From assembly GCA_028280915.1 (NCBI GenBank), contig JANQKX010000007.1:1-8155 (forward strand): 8,155 nucleotides of DNA, written 5' to 3'. The notes under the pieces were generated by a model. That model was not told where the DNA came from. It saw nothing but the letters and a program-made list of their open reading frames with translations, and searched no databases. Positions 1 through 5,789 of the stretch are shown here, piece after piece (within the stretch, counting starts at the first letter, position 1; each line of letters starts with the position of its first letter). Made by a program: the position numbers and the translations under genes. Source of the DNA: Kiloniellaceae bacterium (GTDB lineage: Bacteria > Pseudomonadota > Alphaproteobacteria > Kiloniellales > Kiloniellaceae).

Positions 1-290
1 GGGCCGATTTCGGCATCTACGGCATTGGCGGGATCGACCTGGACGGCAGCTTGTTGGACTTTCATGAACCCGAAGTCCGCGCGCGCGAACAGATCCGCCT
101 CAACAGCCGGCAAGCCATATTGGTGGCGGACAGCTCGAAGTTCGGCCGCCGCGCCGCGGCGGTCGGTGGATCCATAGGGGATGCGGACCATGTGGTGATC
201 GATCGGCGCCCCGCGGGCGCCTATGGCCCGTTGCTGGAGCAGCTGGCCGGCCGCCTTGTCGTGGCCGCGGAACGAGAGACCGCGGCATGA
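1..290 (+). CDS. glpR: DeoR/GlpR-family transcriptional repressor, C-terminal part (5' end outside window)
   Basis: This is the last 95 codons of a DeoR-family repressor; the reading frame starts at base 3 and the stop is TGA at 288-290. The visible part is the C-terminal effector-sensing domain (DeoRC, an ISOCOT-type sugar-phosphate-binding fold). The run GIGGIDLDGSLLDFHEPEV followed by VADSSKFGR closely matches what I recall of E. coli GlpR (GI.GID.DGSLLDFD..EV and VVDHSKFGR), whose inducer is sn-glycerol-3-phosphate. The N-terminal helix-turn-helix lies upstream and cannot be inspected. Its stop overlaps the ATG of the transporter ATPase gene by four bases, so the two are probably co-transcribed and translationally coupled. 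From this I infer that it represses the ugp operon and is relieved by imported G3P. Another DeoR regulator of phosphorylated polyols is possible. Confidence 0.87.
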   Translation, partial: ADFGIYGIGGIDLDGSLLDFHEPEVRAREQIRLNSRQAILVADSSKFGRRAAAVGGSIGDADHVVIDRRPAGAYGPLLEQLAGRLVVAAERETAA

Positions 291-1378
291 CCGGCTCATA
301 CGTAGCATTCGACGGCATTACCCGCCGCTGGGACGGCAAGGGCGGCGTGCACGATATTTCGCTTTCCGTGGCGGAAGGGTCTTTTGTCTCCATCCTGGGC
401 CCATCGGGCTGCGGCAAGTCCACCCTGCTCCGCCTGCTGGCCGGACTGGAGCGGCCGTCGGCGGGCGCGATTCACATCGCCGGACGGGACGTCACCCACT
501 TGCCCGCGTCGCAACGGGGGCTGTCCATGGTGTTCCAGTCCTATGCCCTCTTTCCCCATCTGACGGTGCGCGAAAACATTCTGTTCGGCATGAAGGTGCG
601 CCGGGTGCCGCGCCCCCGGCGGGAGGCCAAGCTGGCCGAAGCCCTTGAGATGATGGGACTGGAAGGACTGGAAAAGCGTAAACCGGCCGCTCTTTCCGGC
701 GGGCAGCGGCAACGGGTGGCGCTGGCCCGCGCCGTGGTCTCGGGCCATCCCCTTTGCCTCATGGACGAACCCCTGTCCAACCTGGATGCCAAGCTCCGCA
801 ACTCGGTGCGCCGTGACATCAAGGCCCTGCAGCGGAACCTGGGATTGACCGTCATCTACGTAACCCACGATCAGGCAGAGGCCATGAGCCTGTCGGACCA
901 AATCGTGCTCATGCAGGACAGCAAGATCGTTCAAACCGGCCGGCCGGAAGAGCTTTACGACCGGCCCAATTCGGTGTTCGCCGCCGAGTTCATCGGCGAT
1001 CCGCCCATGGCGATCCTTGACGGAGCGGTTTTGGGGCTCGAGACCGGCGACCAGGTCGGCATTCGGCCGGAGCATATCTCGCTCGCCGAGCCCGATGCCG
1101 CCGATCTGGTGGCGCGTGTGGCGGCCTGCGAGTATCTGGGTGCCGAGACGCGGGTCATCCTCGCTCACCCCAAGGCCAGGGGCTTGGCGGTCGCGCTGCC
1201 GGGCCAAAACAATCTCCAAATCGGGCAGGAGGTCGCCCTTGGTTTGCCACAGGAACATCGGGTCCTTTTCCGCGCGGCCGCAGGCGCGGCGGAAAAGGAC
1301 CCTCGCAGTATTGCCGGGCGGGCGTCGCCAAACAGCCGCCCCGTAATAGCCGAACGTCACCTCCAACCTTCAAGCTGA
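287..1378 (+). CDS. ugpC: ABC transporter ATP-binding protein, UgpC/MalK type (glycerol-3-phosphate import)
   Basis: The predicted protein is 363 residues and is the cytoplasmic ATPase of a CUT1-type importer. All nucleotide-binding motifs are intact: Walker A GPSGCGKST (38-46), Q-loop glutamine 84, signature LSGGQRQRVALARA (136-149), Walker B LCLMDE (156-161), D-loop SNLD (164-167) and switch histidine 194 (VTHDQ). The C-terminal half carries the MalK-like regulatory/TOBE domain, with VGIRPEH (257-263) and EYLGAETRV (282-290). The ATG overlaps the stop of the upstream repressor gene; there is only a weak purine-rich stretch (GAGAGA) before it, which fits translational coupling. The family usually ends soon after the segment seen here as HRVLF (324-328). 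This protein continues for about 35 residues of Arg/Ala/Pro-rich sequence, encoded by DNA with a 14-bp inverted repeat. The Ugp assignment rests on the neighbouring binding protein; the ATPase alone could serve another sugar or polyol importer. Confidence 0.92.
   Translation: MTGSYVAFDGITRRWDGKGGVHDISLSVAEGSFVSILGPSGCGKSTLLRLLAGLERPSAGAIHIAGRDVTHLPASQRGLSMVFQSYALFPHLTVRENILFGMKVRRVPRPRREAKLAEALEMMGLEGLEKRKPAALSGGQRQRVALARAVVSGHPLCLMDEPLSNLDAKLRNSVRRDIKALQRNLGLTVIYVTHDQAEAMSLSDQIVLMQDSKIVQTGRPEELYDRPNSVFAAEFIGDPPMAILDGAVLGLETGDQVGIRPEHISLAEPDAADLVARVAACEYLGAETRVILAHPKARGLAVALPGQNNLQIGQEVALGLPQEHRVLFRAAAGAAEKDPRSIAGRASPNSRPVIAERHLQPSS
1260..1302. repeat. Perfect 14-bp inverted repeat inside the 3' end of ugpC
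   Basis: The arms are 1260-1273 (GGGTCCTTTTCCGC) and 1289-1302 (GCGGAAAAGGACCC), perfectly complementary and separated by 15 bases. No run of T follows, so it does not look like an intrinsic terminator. It lies in frame in ugpC, starting just before the point where the TOBE-domain homology appears to end. It may be an mRNA hairpin that stabilises or attenuates the transcript between ugpC and ugpB, or a small palindromic repeat of the REP type. A weaker 6-bp inverted repeat (GGGCGG at 1316-1321, CCGCCC at 1336-1341) follows closely. Confidence 0.8.
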
Positions 1379-1393
1379 AAGAAGAGGATCATC

Positions 1394-2656
1394 ATGCTAC
1401 GCAACATTACTGCTGGACTCATGCTCGGTGCCAGCGCCCTCCTTGTCAATCCGGCCCAGGCGGAAACCGAGCTTACCATGTATTACCCCATCGCCGTGGG
1501 CGGTCCCTTGACCCAGGTGGTGGACGGCATTGTCGCGGATTTCATGGCCGAAAATCCCGACGTCAAGGTCAACGCCATTTACGCCGGCAATTACGACGAC
1601 ACCCGAATCAAGGCCCTCGCCGCCTTGAACTCCGGTGAACCGGCCCAGCTTTCGGTCATGTTTTCCATCGACGCCTACGACCTGATCGAACAGGATCTGA
1701 TCATGCCCTTCGATGATGTGGTCAAGACTGATGAGGACCGCGCTTGGTTGGACAGCTTTTATCCCGCCCTGATGGCCAACGGCAAAATTGAAGGCAAGAC
1801 CTGGGGCGTGCCCTTCCAGCGCTCGACCATCGTTGCCTATTACAACAAGGACATGTTCCGCGATGCCGGCCTGGATCCCGAAAAGGCGCCGACCAACTGG
1901 GAAGAGTTGGTCGCCATGGGGCAAAAACTCACCAGGGACGATACCTACGGCCTGATGATCCCTTCCACGGGCTACCCCTATTGGATGTTCCAGGCCCTGG
2001 CCATTCAAAACGGGAAGGAGCTGATGGCCAACGACGGTCTGACCACCTATTTCAACGATCCGGCCGTGGTCGACACCTTAGCCTTTTGGAAGTCCTTGTC
2101 GAGCGAGCATGGCATCATGCCCGAAGGCACGGTTGAATGGGGCACCCTGCGCCAGGCCTTCCTGGAAGGCAAGACGGCCATGATGTGGCATTCCACCGGT
2201 AACCTGACCGCGGTCAAGGACAACGCCGCCTTCGATTTCGGTGTCGCCATGCTGCCCGGCAATGTGCGCCTGGGCTCGCCCACGGGCGGGGGCAACTTCT
2301 ACCTGTTCAAGGACTCCACGCCGGAAGAGCAGGAAGCGGCCCTGAAGCTGATCAAGTTCATGACCTCGCCCGAACAGGCCGCCAAGTGGTCGATCCGCAC
2401 CGGCTACATGGGCGTGACCCCCGCGGCCTATGAAACCGACGACCTTCAGGCCTACACCGCTGAATTTCCGCCGGCCTTGGTAGCCCGGGACCAGTTGCAG
2501 CATGCGGTGGCCGAATTCTCGACCTTCGAGACGGCCCGTGTTCGCGAAGGGCTGAACAATGCCATCCAAGCCGCCCTGACCGGCACCAAATCCCCCGCCG
2601 AAGCCTTGGACGAAGCCCAAGCTTCAGCGGAACGCCTCCTGAAGGCATACCAGTGA
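1394..2656 (+). CDS. ugpB: Periplasmic solute-binding protein, UgpB-like (sn-glycerol-3-phosphate or related)
   Basis: A 420-residue extracellular solute-binding protein of family 1. A Sec signal peptide (1-23) has an LMLGASALLV core and a cleavage site after AQA. The start has a good ribosome binding site (GAAGAGGA at 1381-1388). Compared from memory with E. coli UgpB, the G3P-contacting positions are mostly kept: Tyr67 (GNYDD), Ser144 (FQRST), Trp169 (NWEEL), Ser267 (WHSTGN), the glycines at 298-300, Tyr338 (RTGYMG) and Arg382 (TARVR). The position matching E. coli Glu89 falls on Phe90/Ser91, so that acidic residue seems lost. The TGTKSPAEALDEA stretch near the C-terminus also matches the UgpB ending. 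It should bind the ligand in the periplasm and deliver it to UgpA/UgpE. Glycerophosphodiesters such as glycerophosphocholine are plausible alternative ligands. Confidence 0.88.
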   Translation: MLRNITAGLMLGASALLVNPAQAETELTMYYPIAVGGPLTQVVDGIVADFMAENPDVKVNAIYAGNYDDTRIKALAALNSGEPAQLSVMFSIDAYDLIEQDLIMPFDDVVKTDEDRAWLDSFYPALMANGKIEGKTWGVPFQRSTIVAYYNKDMFRDAGLDPEKAPTNWEELVAMGQKLTRDDTYGLMIPSTGYPYWMFQALAIQNGKELMANDGLTTYFNDPAVVDTLAFWKSLSSEHGIMPEGTVEWGTLRQAFLEGKTAMMWHSTGNLTAVKDNAAFDFGVAMLPGNVRLGSPTGGGNFYLFKDSTPEEQEAALKLIKFMTSPEQAAKWSIRTGYMGVTPAAYETDDLQAYTAEFPPALVARDQLQHAVAEFSTFETARVREGLNNAIQAALTGTKSPAEALDEAQASAERLLKAYQ

Positions 2657-2677
2657 GCTCGTAAACCAACTTGCCAT

Positions 2678-2712
2678 CCGGCGCCGGGGGTTCCCGGCGC
2701 CGGTCTTTTTTT
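2678..2712 (+). terminator. Strong intrinsic (Rho-independent) terminator between ugpB and ugpA
   Basis: A perfect 11-bp GC-only stem, CCGGCGCCGGG at 2678-2688 with CCCGGCGCCGG at 2693-2703, encloses a four-base loop GGTT. It is followed directly by T, C and seven T (2704-2712). It begins 21 bases after the ugpB stop and ends 12 bases before the ugpA start. As an internal operon terminator it should leave many transcripts ending after ugpB, giving more binding protein than permease. The 3' stem would also protect the ugpB message. Confidence 0.93.
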
Positions 2713-2724
2713 GCCAAGCCAGCC

Positions 2725-3618
2725 ATGATCGATCCCTACCAAAGCCACAAGCGCCGCCAGACCATTTATGGCTGGTTGCTGCTCAGCCCGGCGCTGATCA
2801 TGCTGACGGCTTTTGCCTTTTATCCCACCATCGCGACGGTCTGGACCAGTTTGTTTTCCCGCGGCACGCGCAAGCGGCCGTCGGAATTCGTCGGCCTGGA
2901 AAACTACCGGAGTCTTTTTGAAGACCCGACCTTCTGGCTGGTGGTGGAGAATAACCTTTGGTACGCGGGTGTGACCATTCCCGCCTCCATCATCATCGCC
3001 CTGGTCATGGCGTTGTGGGCCAACGGAAAGATCCCGGCGCGCAGCTTCGTGCGCTCCGCCTATTTCACCCCCACGGTCCTGCCCATGATCGCGGCGGGTA
3101 ATCTGTGGCTGTTCTTCTACACCCCCGGATTTGGCGTGCTCGATCAAATCGGCGGCTTGTTCGGCCTGCCGTCGGTCAACTGGTTGGGGCAGCCCGACAC
3201 GGCCCTTTGGGCGGTTTGCGCGGTGACCGTCTGGAAGGAAGCGGGCTTCTTCATGATCTTCTATCTGGCCGCCCTGCAGACCATCCCGCCGGATCTGAAA
3301 GAAGCGGCCGATATCGAAGGGGCGAGCCGCTGGACCTATACCTGGCGCGTGGTCCTGCCGCTTTTGATGCCCACGACGCTTTTTGTCCTGGTCAATGCCA
3401 TGATCAATTCGGTGAAGCTGATCGATCACCTCTTCATCCTCACCAAGGGCGGACCCTCCGACGCCTCCATGCTCCTCCTCTATTACATTTGGGAGAATGC
3501 CTTTGCGTTCTTCGATGCGCCCATTGCCGCCGCCACGACCATCTTGGTGCTCATCGTCTTGAGCCTGGTGGCCGCGGTGCAGTTCCGCTTCATCGACCGC
3601 AGGACACATTACCGATGA
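2725..3618 (+). CDS. ugpA: ABC transporter permease, UgpA-like
   Basis: A 297-residue inner-membrane permease of the MalF/UgpA group. Hydrophobic segments are seen at about 16-37, 75-97, 110-132, 158-183, 210-232 and 268-288, giving six spans. The cytoplasmic EAA loop, which docks on the ATPase, starts at residue 193 with EAADIEGAS and continues to the VVLPLLMP segment near 209-216. The length is close to that of E. coli UgpA (about 295). ATG at 2725 is chosen because the in-frame upstream TTG at 2671 lies before and would be read through the terminator stem. No clear Shine-Dalgarno sequence precedes the ATG, so initiation may be weak. The stop overlaps the start of the next gene (ATGA at 3615-3618). 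It pairs with UgpE to form the channel. Confidence 0.9.
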   Translation: MIDPYQSHKRRQTIYGWLLLSPALIMLTAFAFYPTIATVWTSLFSRGTRKRPSEFVGLENYRSLFEDPTFWLVVENNLWYAGVTIPASIIIALVMALWANGKIPARSFVRSAYFTPTVLPMIAAGNLWLFFYTPGFGVLDQIGGLFGLPSVNWLGQPDTALWAVCAVTVWKEAGFFMIFYLAALQTIPPDLKEAADIEGASRWTYTWRVVLPLLMPTTLFVLVNAMINSVKLIDHLFILTKGGPSDASMLLLYYIWENAFAFFDAPIAAATTILVLIVLSLVAAVQFRFIDRRTHYR

Positions 3619-3646
3619 CCCAATCTGCACCGATGACCCAATCCGC
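3611..3646. repeat. 18-bp tandem duplication spanning the ugpE start codon
   Basis: Two adjacent 18-base units, 3611-3628 (ACCGATGACCCAATCTGC) and 3629-3646 (ACCGATGACCCAATCCGC), differ at one base. Each carries an in-frame ATG (3615 and 3633), so the protein begins with the repeated block MTQSAP-MTQSAA. The first copy also contains the ugpA stop codon overlap. The length is a multiple of three, so the frame is preserved. Confidence 0.85.
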
Positions 3647-4475
3647 CGCGGCACCGCAGTCCATTGCCATGACTCTTTCCGGCCGCATTGAAGCGCTCCT
3701 GGCGCTCATTCTGGCGGTTGTCTGGACCTCTCCCCTGCTGTTCGCGATCTGGGCGGCCTTCCACGCCTCCACCGACGCGGTGAACTTCAATCTGACCTCG
3801 CCCTGGATCCTGACCAATTTCGCCACCGCATGGGCGGGCGCGCCCTGGCTTTTATACTTTTTCAACAGCTTTCTATTGGTCACCTCGGTCCTGATCGGCC
3901 AGTTTATCCTGACGACCCTGGCCGGCTTCGCCTTTGCCCAGATCGAGTTTCGTGGCAAGGACATTGTTTTCCTGCTCGTGCTCATGCAGCTTTTCATCCT
4001 GCCCGAGGTGTTGATCGTGGAGAACTACGCGGTCGCCGCCCGCCTGGGACTGCTCGACAGTATCTTGGGCATCGGCGCCCCCTACATGGCCTCGGCCTTC
4101 GGCATCTTTCTGATGCGCCAGGCCTTTAAGTCGGTGCCGAAGGAACTGGACGAGGCGGCCCGGATCGAAGGCTGTTCCCTGCTGGGGGTCCTGTGGCGGG
4201 TTTATGTCCCGGCGGCGCGCCCCACCTACCTGGCCTATGCCCTGGTTTCGGTCGCGACCCACTGGAACAACTTCCTCTGGCCTCTGATCGTCACCAACTC
4301 GGACGAAACGCGTCCCCTGACCGTTGGCCTGTCGATCTTCGGCGCGCCCGAGAACGGCGTGGACATCTCGATCATCTCCGCGGCGACCTTGATGGTCATC
4401 GCCCCCTTGCTGATCATGTTCGTCTTGTTCCAGCGCCAGTTTGTTCAGGCCTTCCTGAGGGCGGGAATTAAATGA
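3615..4475 (+). CDS. ugpE: ABC transporter permease, UgpE-like
   Basis: A 286-residue inner-membrane permease of the MalG/UgpE group. After a polar N-terminal tail of about 25 residues, hydrophobic spans lie near 27-49, 79-102, 116-138, 153-168, 203-224 and 252-273. The EAA loop begins at 179 with DEAARIEGCS and reaches VYVPAARP at about 196-203. The stretch WNNFLWPLIV (217-226) is typical of MalG-like permeases. The ATG at 3615 overlaps the ugpA stop (ATGA), implying translational coupling. In-frame ATGs at 3633 and 3669 are possible alternatives because the first 18 codons are low-complexity and partly duplicated. E. coli UgpE has about 281 residues, which fits any of these. It forms the translocation channel with UgpA. 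Confidence 0.9.
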   Translation: MTQSAPMTQSAAAPQSIAMTLSGRIEALLALILAVVWTSPLLFAIWAAFHASTDAVNFNLTSPWILTNFATAWAGAPWLLYFFNSFLLVTSVLIGQFILTTLAGFAFAQIEFRGKDIVFLLVLMQLFILPEVLIVENYAVAARLGLLDSILGIGAPYMASAFGIFLMRQAFKSVPKELDEAARIEGCSLLGVLWRVYVPAARPTYLAYALVSVATHWNNFLWPLIVTNSDETRPLTVGLSIFGAPENGVDISIISAATLMVIAPLLIMFVLFQRQFVQAFLRAGIK

Positions 4476-4480
4476 CCTGA

Positions 4481-4705
4481 GCGGTCAATGGAGCCCAGGC
4501 CGTCTTAACAGGCCAACACCAGGGCAGGGATAGGATCTCGGGCCCGCAGGCGGCCGGATCACCTGCGGCCAAAGCCCTGCGGATCAAACGCTCCTCCTAC
4601 CATAGAACCGGGCTGGCCGAGGAGATCGGCTTTCCGGTGTCCCTTGAAAACAGGCAAATACTGGTCATGTCGCTGATGCGCGGCGGCAATCGGATCTTCG
4701 CTTGA
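4481..4705 (+). pseudogene. Possible gene remnant: open frame without start codon
   Basis: This frame is open for 74 codons and ends with TGA at 4703-4705. The second half (4571-4702) has roughly three quarters G or C at third positions, like the real genes here, and translates into an ordinary-looking soluble sequence (includes SSYHRTGLAEEIGFPVSLEN and LVMSLMRGGNRIFA). There is no ATG, GTG or TTG with a ribosome binding site upstream within the frame. It may be the 3' remnant of a deleted gene, or a chance open frame in GC-rich DNA. I do not recognise the family. Confidence 0.22.
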
Positions 4706-4875
4706 GGTGCCGTTAGAGATTAAAATGGATGTGGACAAAAACCCGGACAGGGGCGACCCTTTGTCGGGTCTGGATATCCCTGAACCGGGCCAGGGCCCCT
4801 TCCCTTCTTGGACAGGGCCGCCGGGCGCTTTCGACTCTGTCGTTCTGCCCCAAGAGGACGGGCCCAAAAGAATGG

Positions 4876-4917
4876 AATTGGGAGGTTGGACTTGGGAGGC
4901 TGAACTTGGGGGGACGG
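4876..4917. repeat. Three tandem copies of a 14-base repeat upstream of the racemase-like gene
   Basis: The units are 4876-4889 (AATTGGGAGGTTGG), 4890-4903 (ACTTGGGAGGCTGA) and 4904-4917 (ACTTGGGGGGACGG). All share the core TTGGG. Units one and two match at 10 of 14 positions, units two and three at 11 of 14. The array ends about 60 bases before the proposed start codon, a position suited to regulator binding or a leader RNA, but it could be a decayed minisatellite. Confidence 0.6.
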
Positions 4918-4978
4918 ATTCGGAACTGCCGACCGGAGCGTTTTGCCCTGTGACCGCCGAACGGAGGAAGGCCCTGTA

Positions 4979-5758
4979 GTGATTGAAATGGAAATGGCCA
5001 AAATGGATCTCATCGAAAATCTGCCGTTTCAAACGGAACAGGTCATTGCCGCGCGGGCCCGGATTGGCGTGGTGGTGCTGGCCACCGATTACACGCTCGA
5101 GCACGAGCTGCGCCATATGATCACACTGCCCGGGGTGGACTTCTATCACGCCCGCATCGCCAATTCGCCTGACATCACGCCGGAAACCTTGCGGGCCATG
5201 GCGCCCCTAATCACCGAAACGGCGCAGCTGATCCTGCCCGGTGATTCCCTGGATGTCCTCGCCTTTGCCTGTACCTCCGCATCCGTCGTCCTGGGTTCCG
5301 ACACGGTGGCCGGAAAGCTCAAGGCCGCCAAGCCGGAGGCCAAAACAACCGACCCGGCCTTCGCGGCCTTCAACGCCTTTCAAGCCTTGGGAGCCAAAAG
5401 GATCGCGGTTCTGACCCCTTATGCCAAGTCCGTCAACGAAATGGTCCAGGGCTCTATCCTGGCAGCCGGCTTCGACGTGCCCGTGTTCGGAAGCTTTAAT
5501 GAGCCCCACGATCCCAAGGTGGCCGCCATTGACACGCCAAGCCTGAAGGAGGCCGTGGCCCGCATCACCCGGGATCATCAGGTCGATGCGGTTTTTGTCT
5601 CCTGCACGTCCGTTCGCATTGCCGCCGATGTGGCAAAGATTGAGGGGGATCTCGGCATTCCGGTAACATCCTCAAACCATGCCCTGGCCTGGCATTGCCT
5701 GCGCCTGGCCGGGATTGACGACAAGCTGCCGGAGAACGGTAGGCTCTTTTCCGTATAA
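4979..5758 (+). CDS. Asp/Glu racemase / maleate isomerase superfamily protein, EutA-like
   Basis: The product has 259 residues if it starts at GTG 4979, chosen because a strong ribosome binding site (GGAGGAAGG, 4963-4971) lies seven bases upstream; ATG 4988 and 4994 are less well placed and TTG 4943 has no such site. The fold family is the two-domain Asp/Glu/hydantoin racemase group. Both catalytic cysteines are visible in symmetry-related motifs: Cys98 in FACTSAS and Cys209 in VSCTSVR. The segments LTPYAKSVN (145-153), GSFNEPHDP (171-179) and PVTSSNHALAWH (228-239) resemble maleate isomerases and the ectoine-utilisation protein EutA. Two cysteines argue for racemase or cis-trans isomerase chemistry rather than single-cysteine arylmalonate decarboxylase chemistry. 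None of the other ectoine genes is nearby, so the substrate is open. It is followed by an oxidoreductase gene with 31 bases between them. Confidence 0.85.
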   Translation: MIEMEMAKMDLIENLPFQTEQVIAARARIGVVVLATDYTLEHELRHMITLPGVDFYHARIANSPDITPETLRAMAPLITETAQLILPGDSLDVLAFACTSASVVLGSDTVAGKLKAAKPEAKTTDPAFAAFNAFQALGAKRIAVLTPYAKSVNEMVQGSILAAGFDVPVFGSFNEPHDPKVAAIDTPSLKEAVARITRDHQVDAVFVSCTSVRIAADVAKIEGDLGIPVTSSNHALAWHCLRLAGIDDKLPENGRLFSV

Positions 5759-5789
5759 TCCTGCAAGTTGTCCGATAGAGAGGTCGCCC

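Larger units (their letters stand above)
4476..4978. other. About 500-base intergenic region with no convincing gene
   Basis: Following ugpE there is no strong intrinsic terminator; the nearest hairpins (TGACC/GGTCA at 4473-4487, and a bulged stem with arms 4541-4550 and 4562-4570) lack a T tract. The first half contains an open frame without a start codon (see 4481-4705). The second half contains a bulged hairpin at 4741-4769 (ACCCG pairing with CGGGT at the base) and three tandem 14-base repeats at 4876-4917. Several frames on both strands are open here but none has a ribosome binding site with a recognisable protein. The region probably carries the promoter and leader of the racemase-like gene; no clear -35/-10 pair was found. 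Confidence 0.6.

Noticed and set aside
296..1366. A 356-codon open frame on the minus strand
   Set aside because: It is antisense to ugpC, whose ATPase motifs are complete on the plus strand. The minus translation has no coherent domain.
2671..2724. An 18-residue N-terminal extension of ugpA from TTG 2671
   Set aside because: It would be encoded by the terminator stem and T tract and has no ribosome binding site; ATG 2725 gives the expected family length.
3105..3614. A 170-residue N-terminal extension of ugpE
   Set aside because: It is out-of-frame reading through ugpA, and the ATGA overlap at 3615 gives a full-length MalG/UgpE-type protein.
2452..3654. A 400-codon open frame on the minus strand
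   Set aside because: It lies antisense to the end of ugpB and all of ugpA. Its His/Gln/Arg/Gly-rich composition is typical of the complement of GC-rich coding DNA, and it shows no recognisable domain.
4541..4570. Terminator after ugpE
   Set aside because: The stem has a bulge and an 11-base loop and is not followed by a T tract, so it is not supported as an intrinsic terminator.
4943..4978. TTG start for the racemase-like gene
   Set aside because: GTG 4979 has a near-consensus ribosome binding site at ideal spacing, while the TTG has none, and the extra residues would be coded across that site.
4707..4979. A 90-codon plus-strand open frame whose TAG overlaps the racemase GTG
   Set aside because: It has a GTG start with no ribosome binding site, a Pro/Gly-rich translation, and other frames on both strands are open over the same bases. 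The overlap with the next start is suggestive but not enough.
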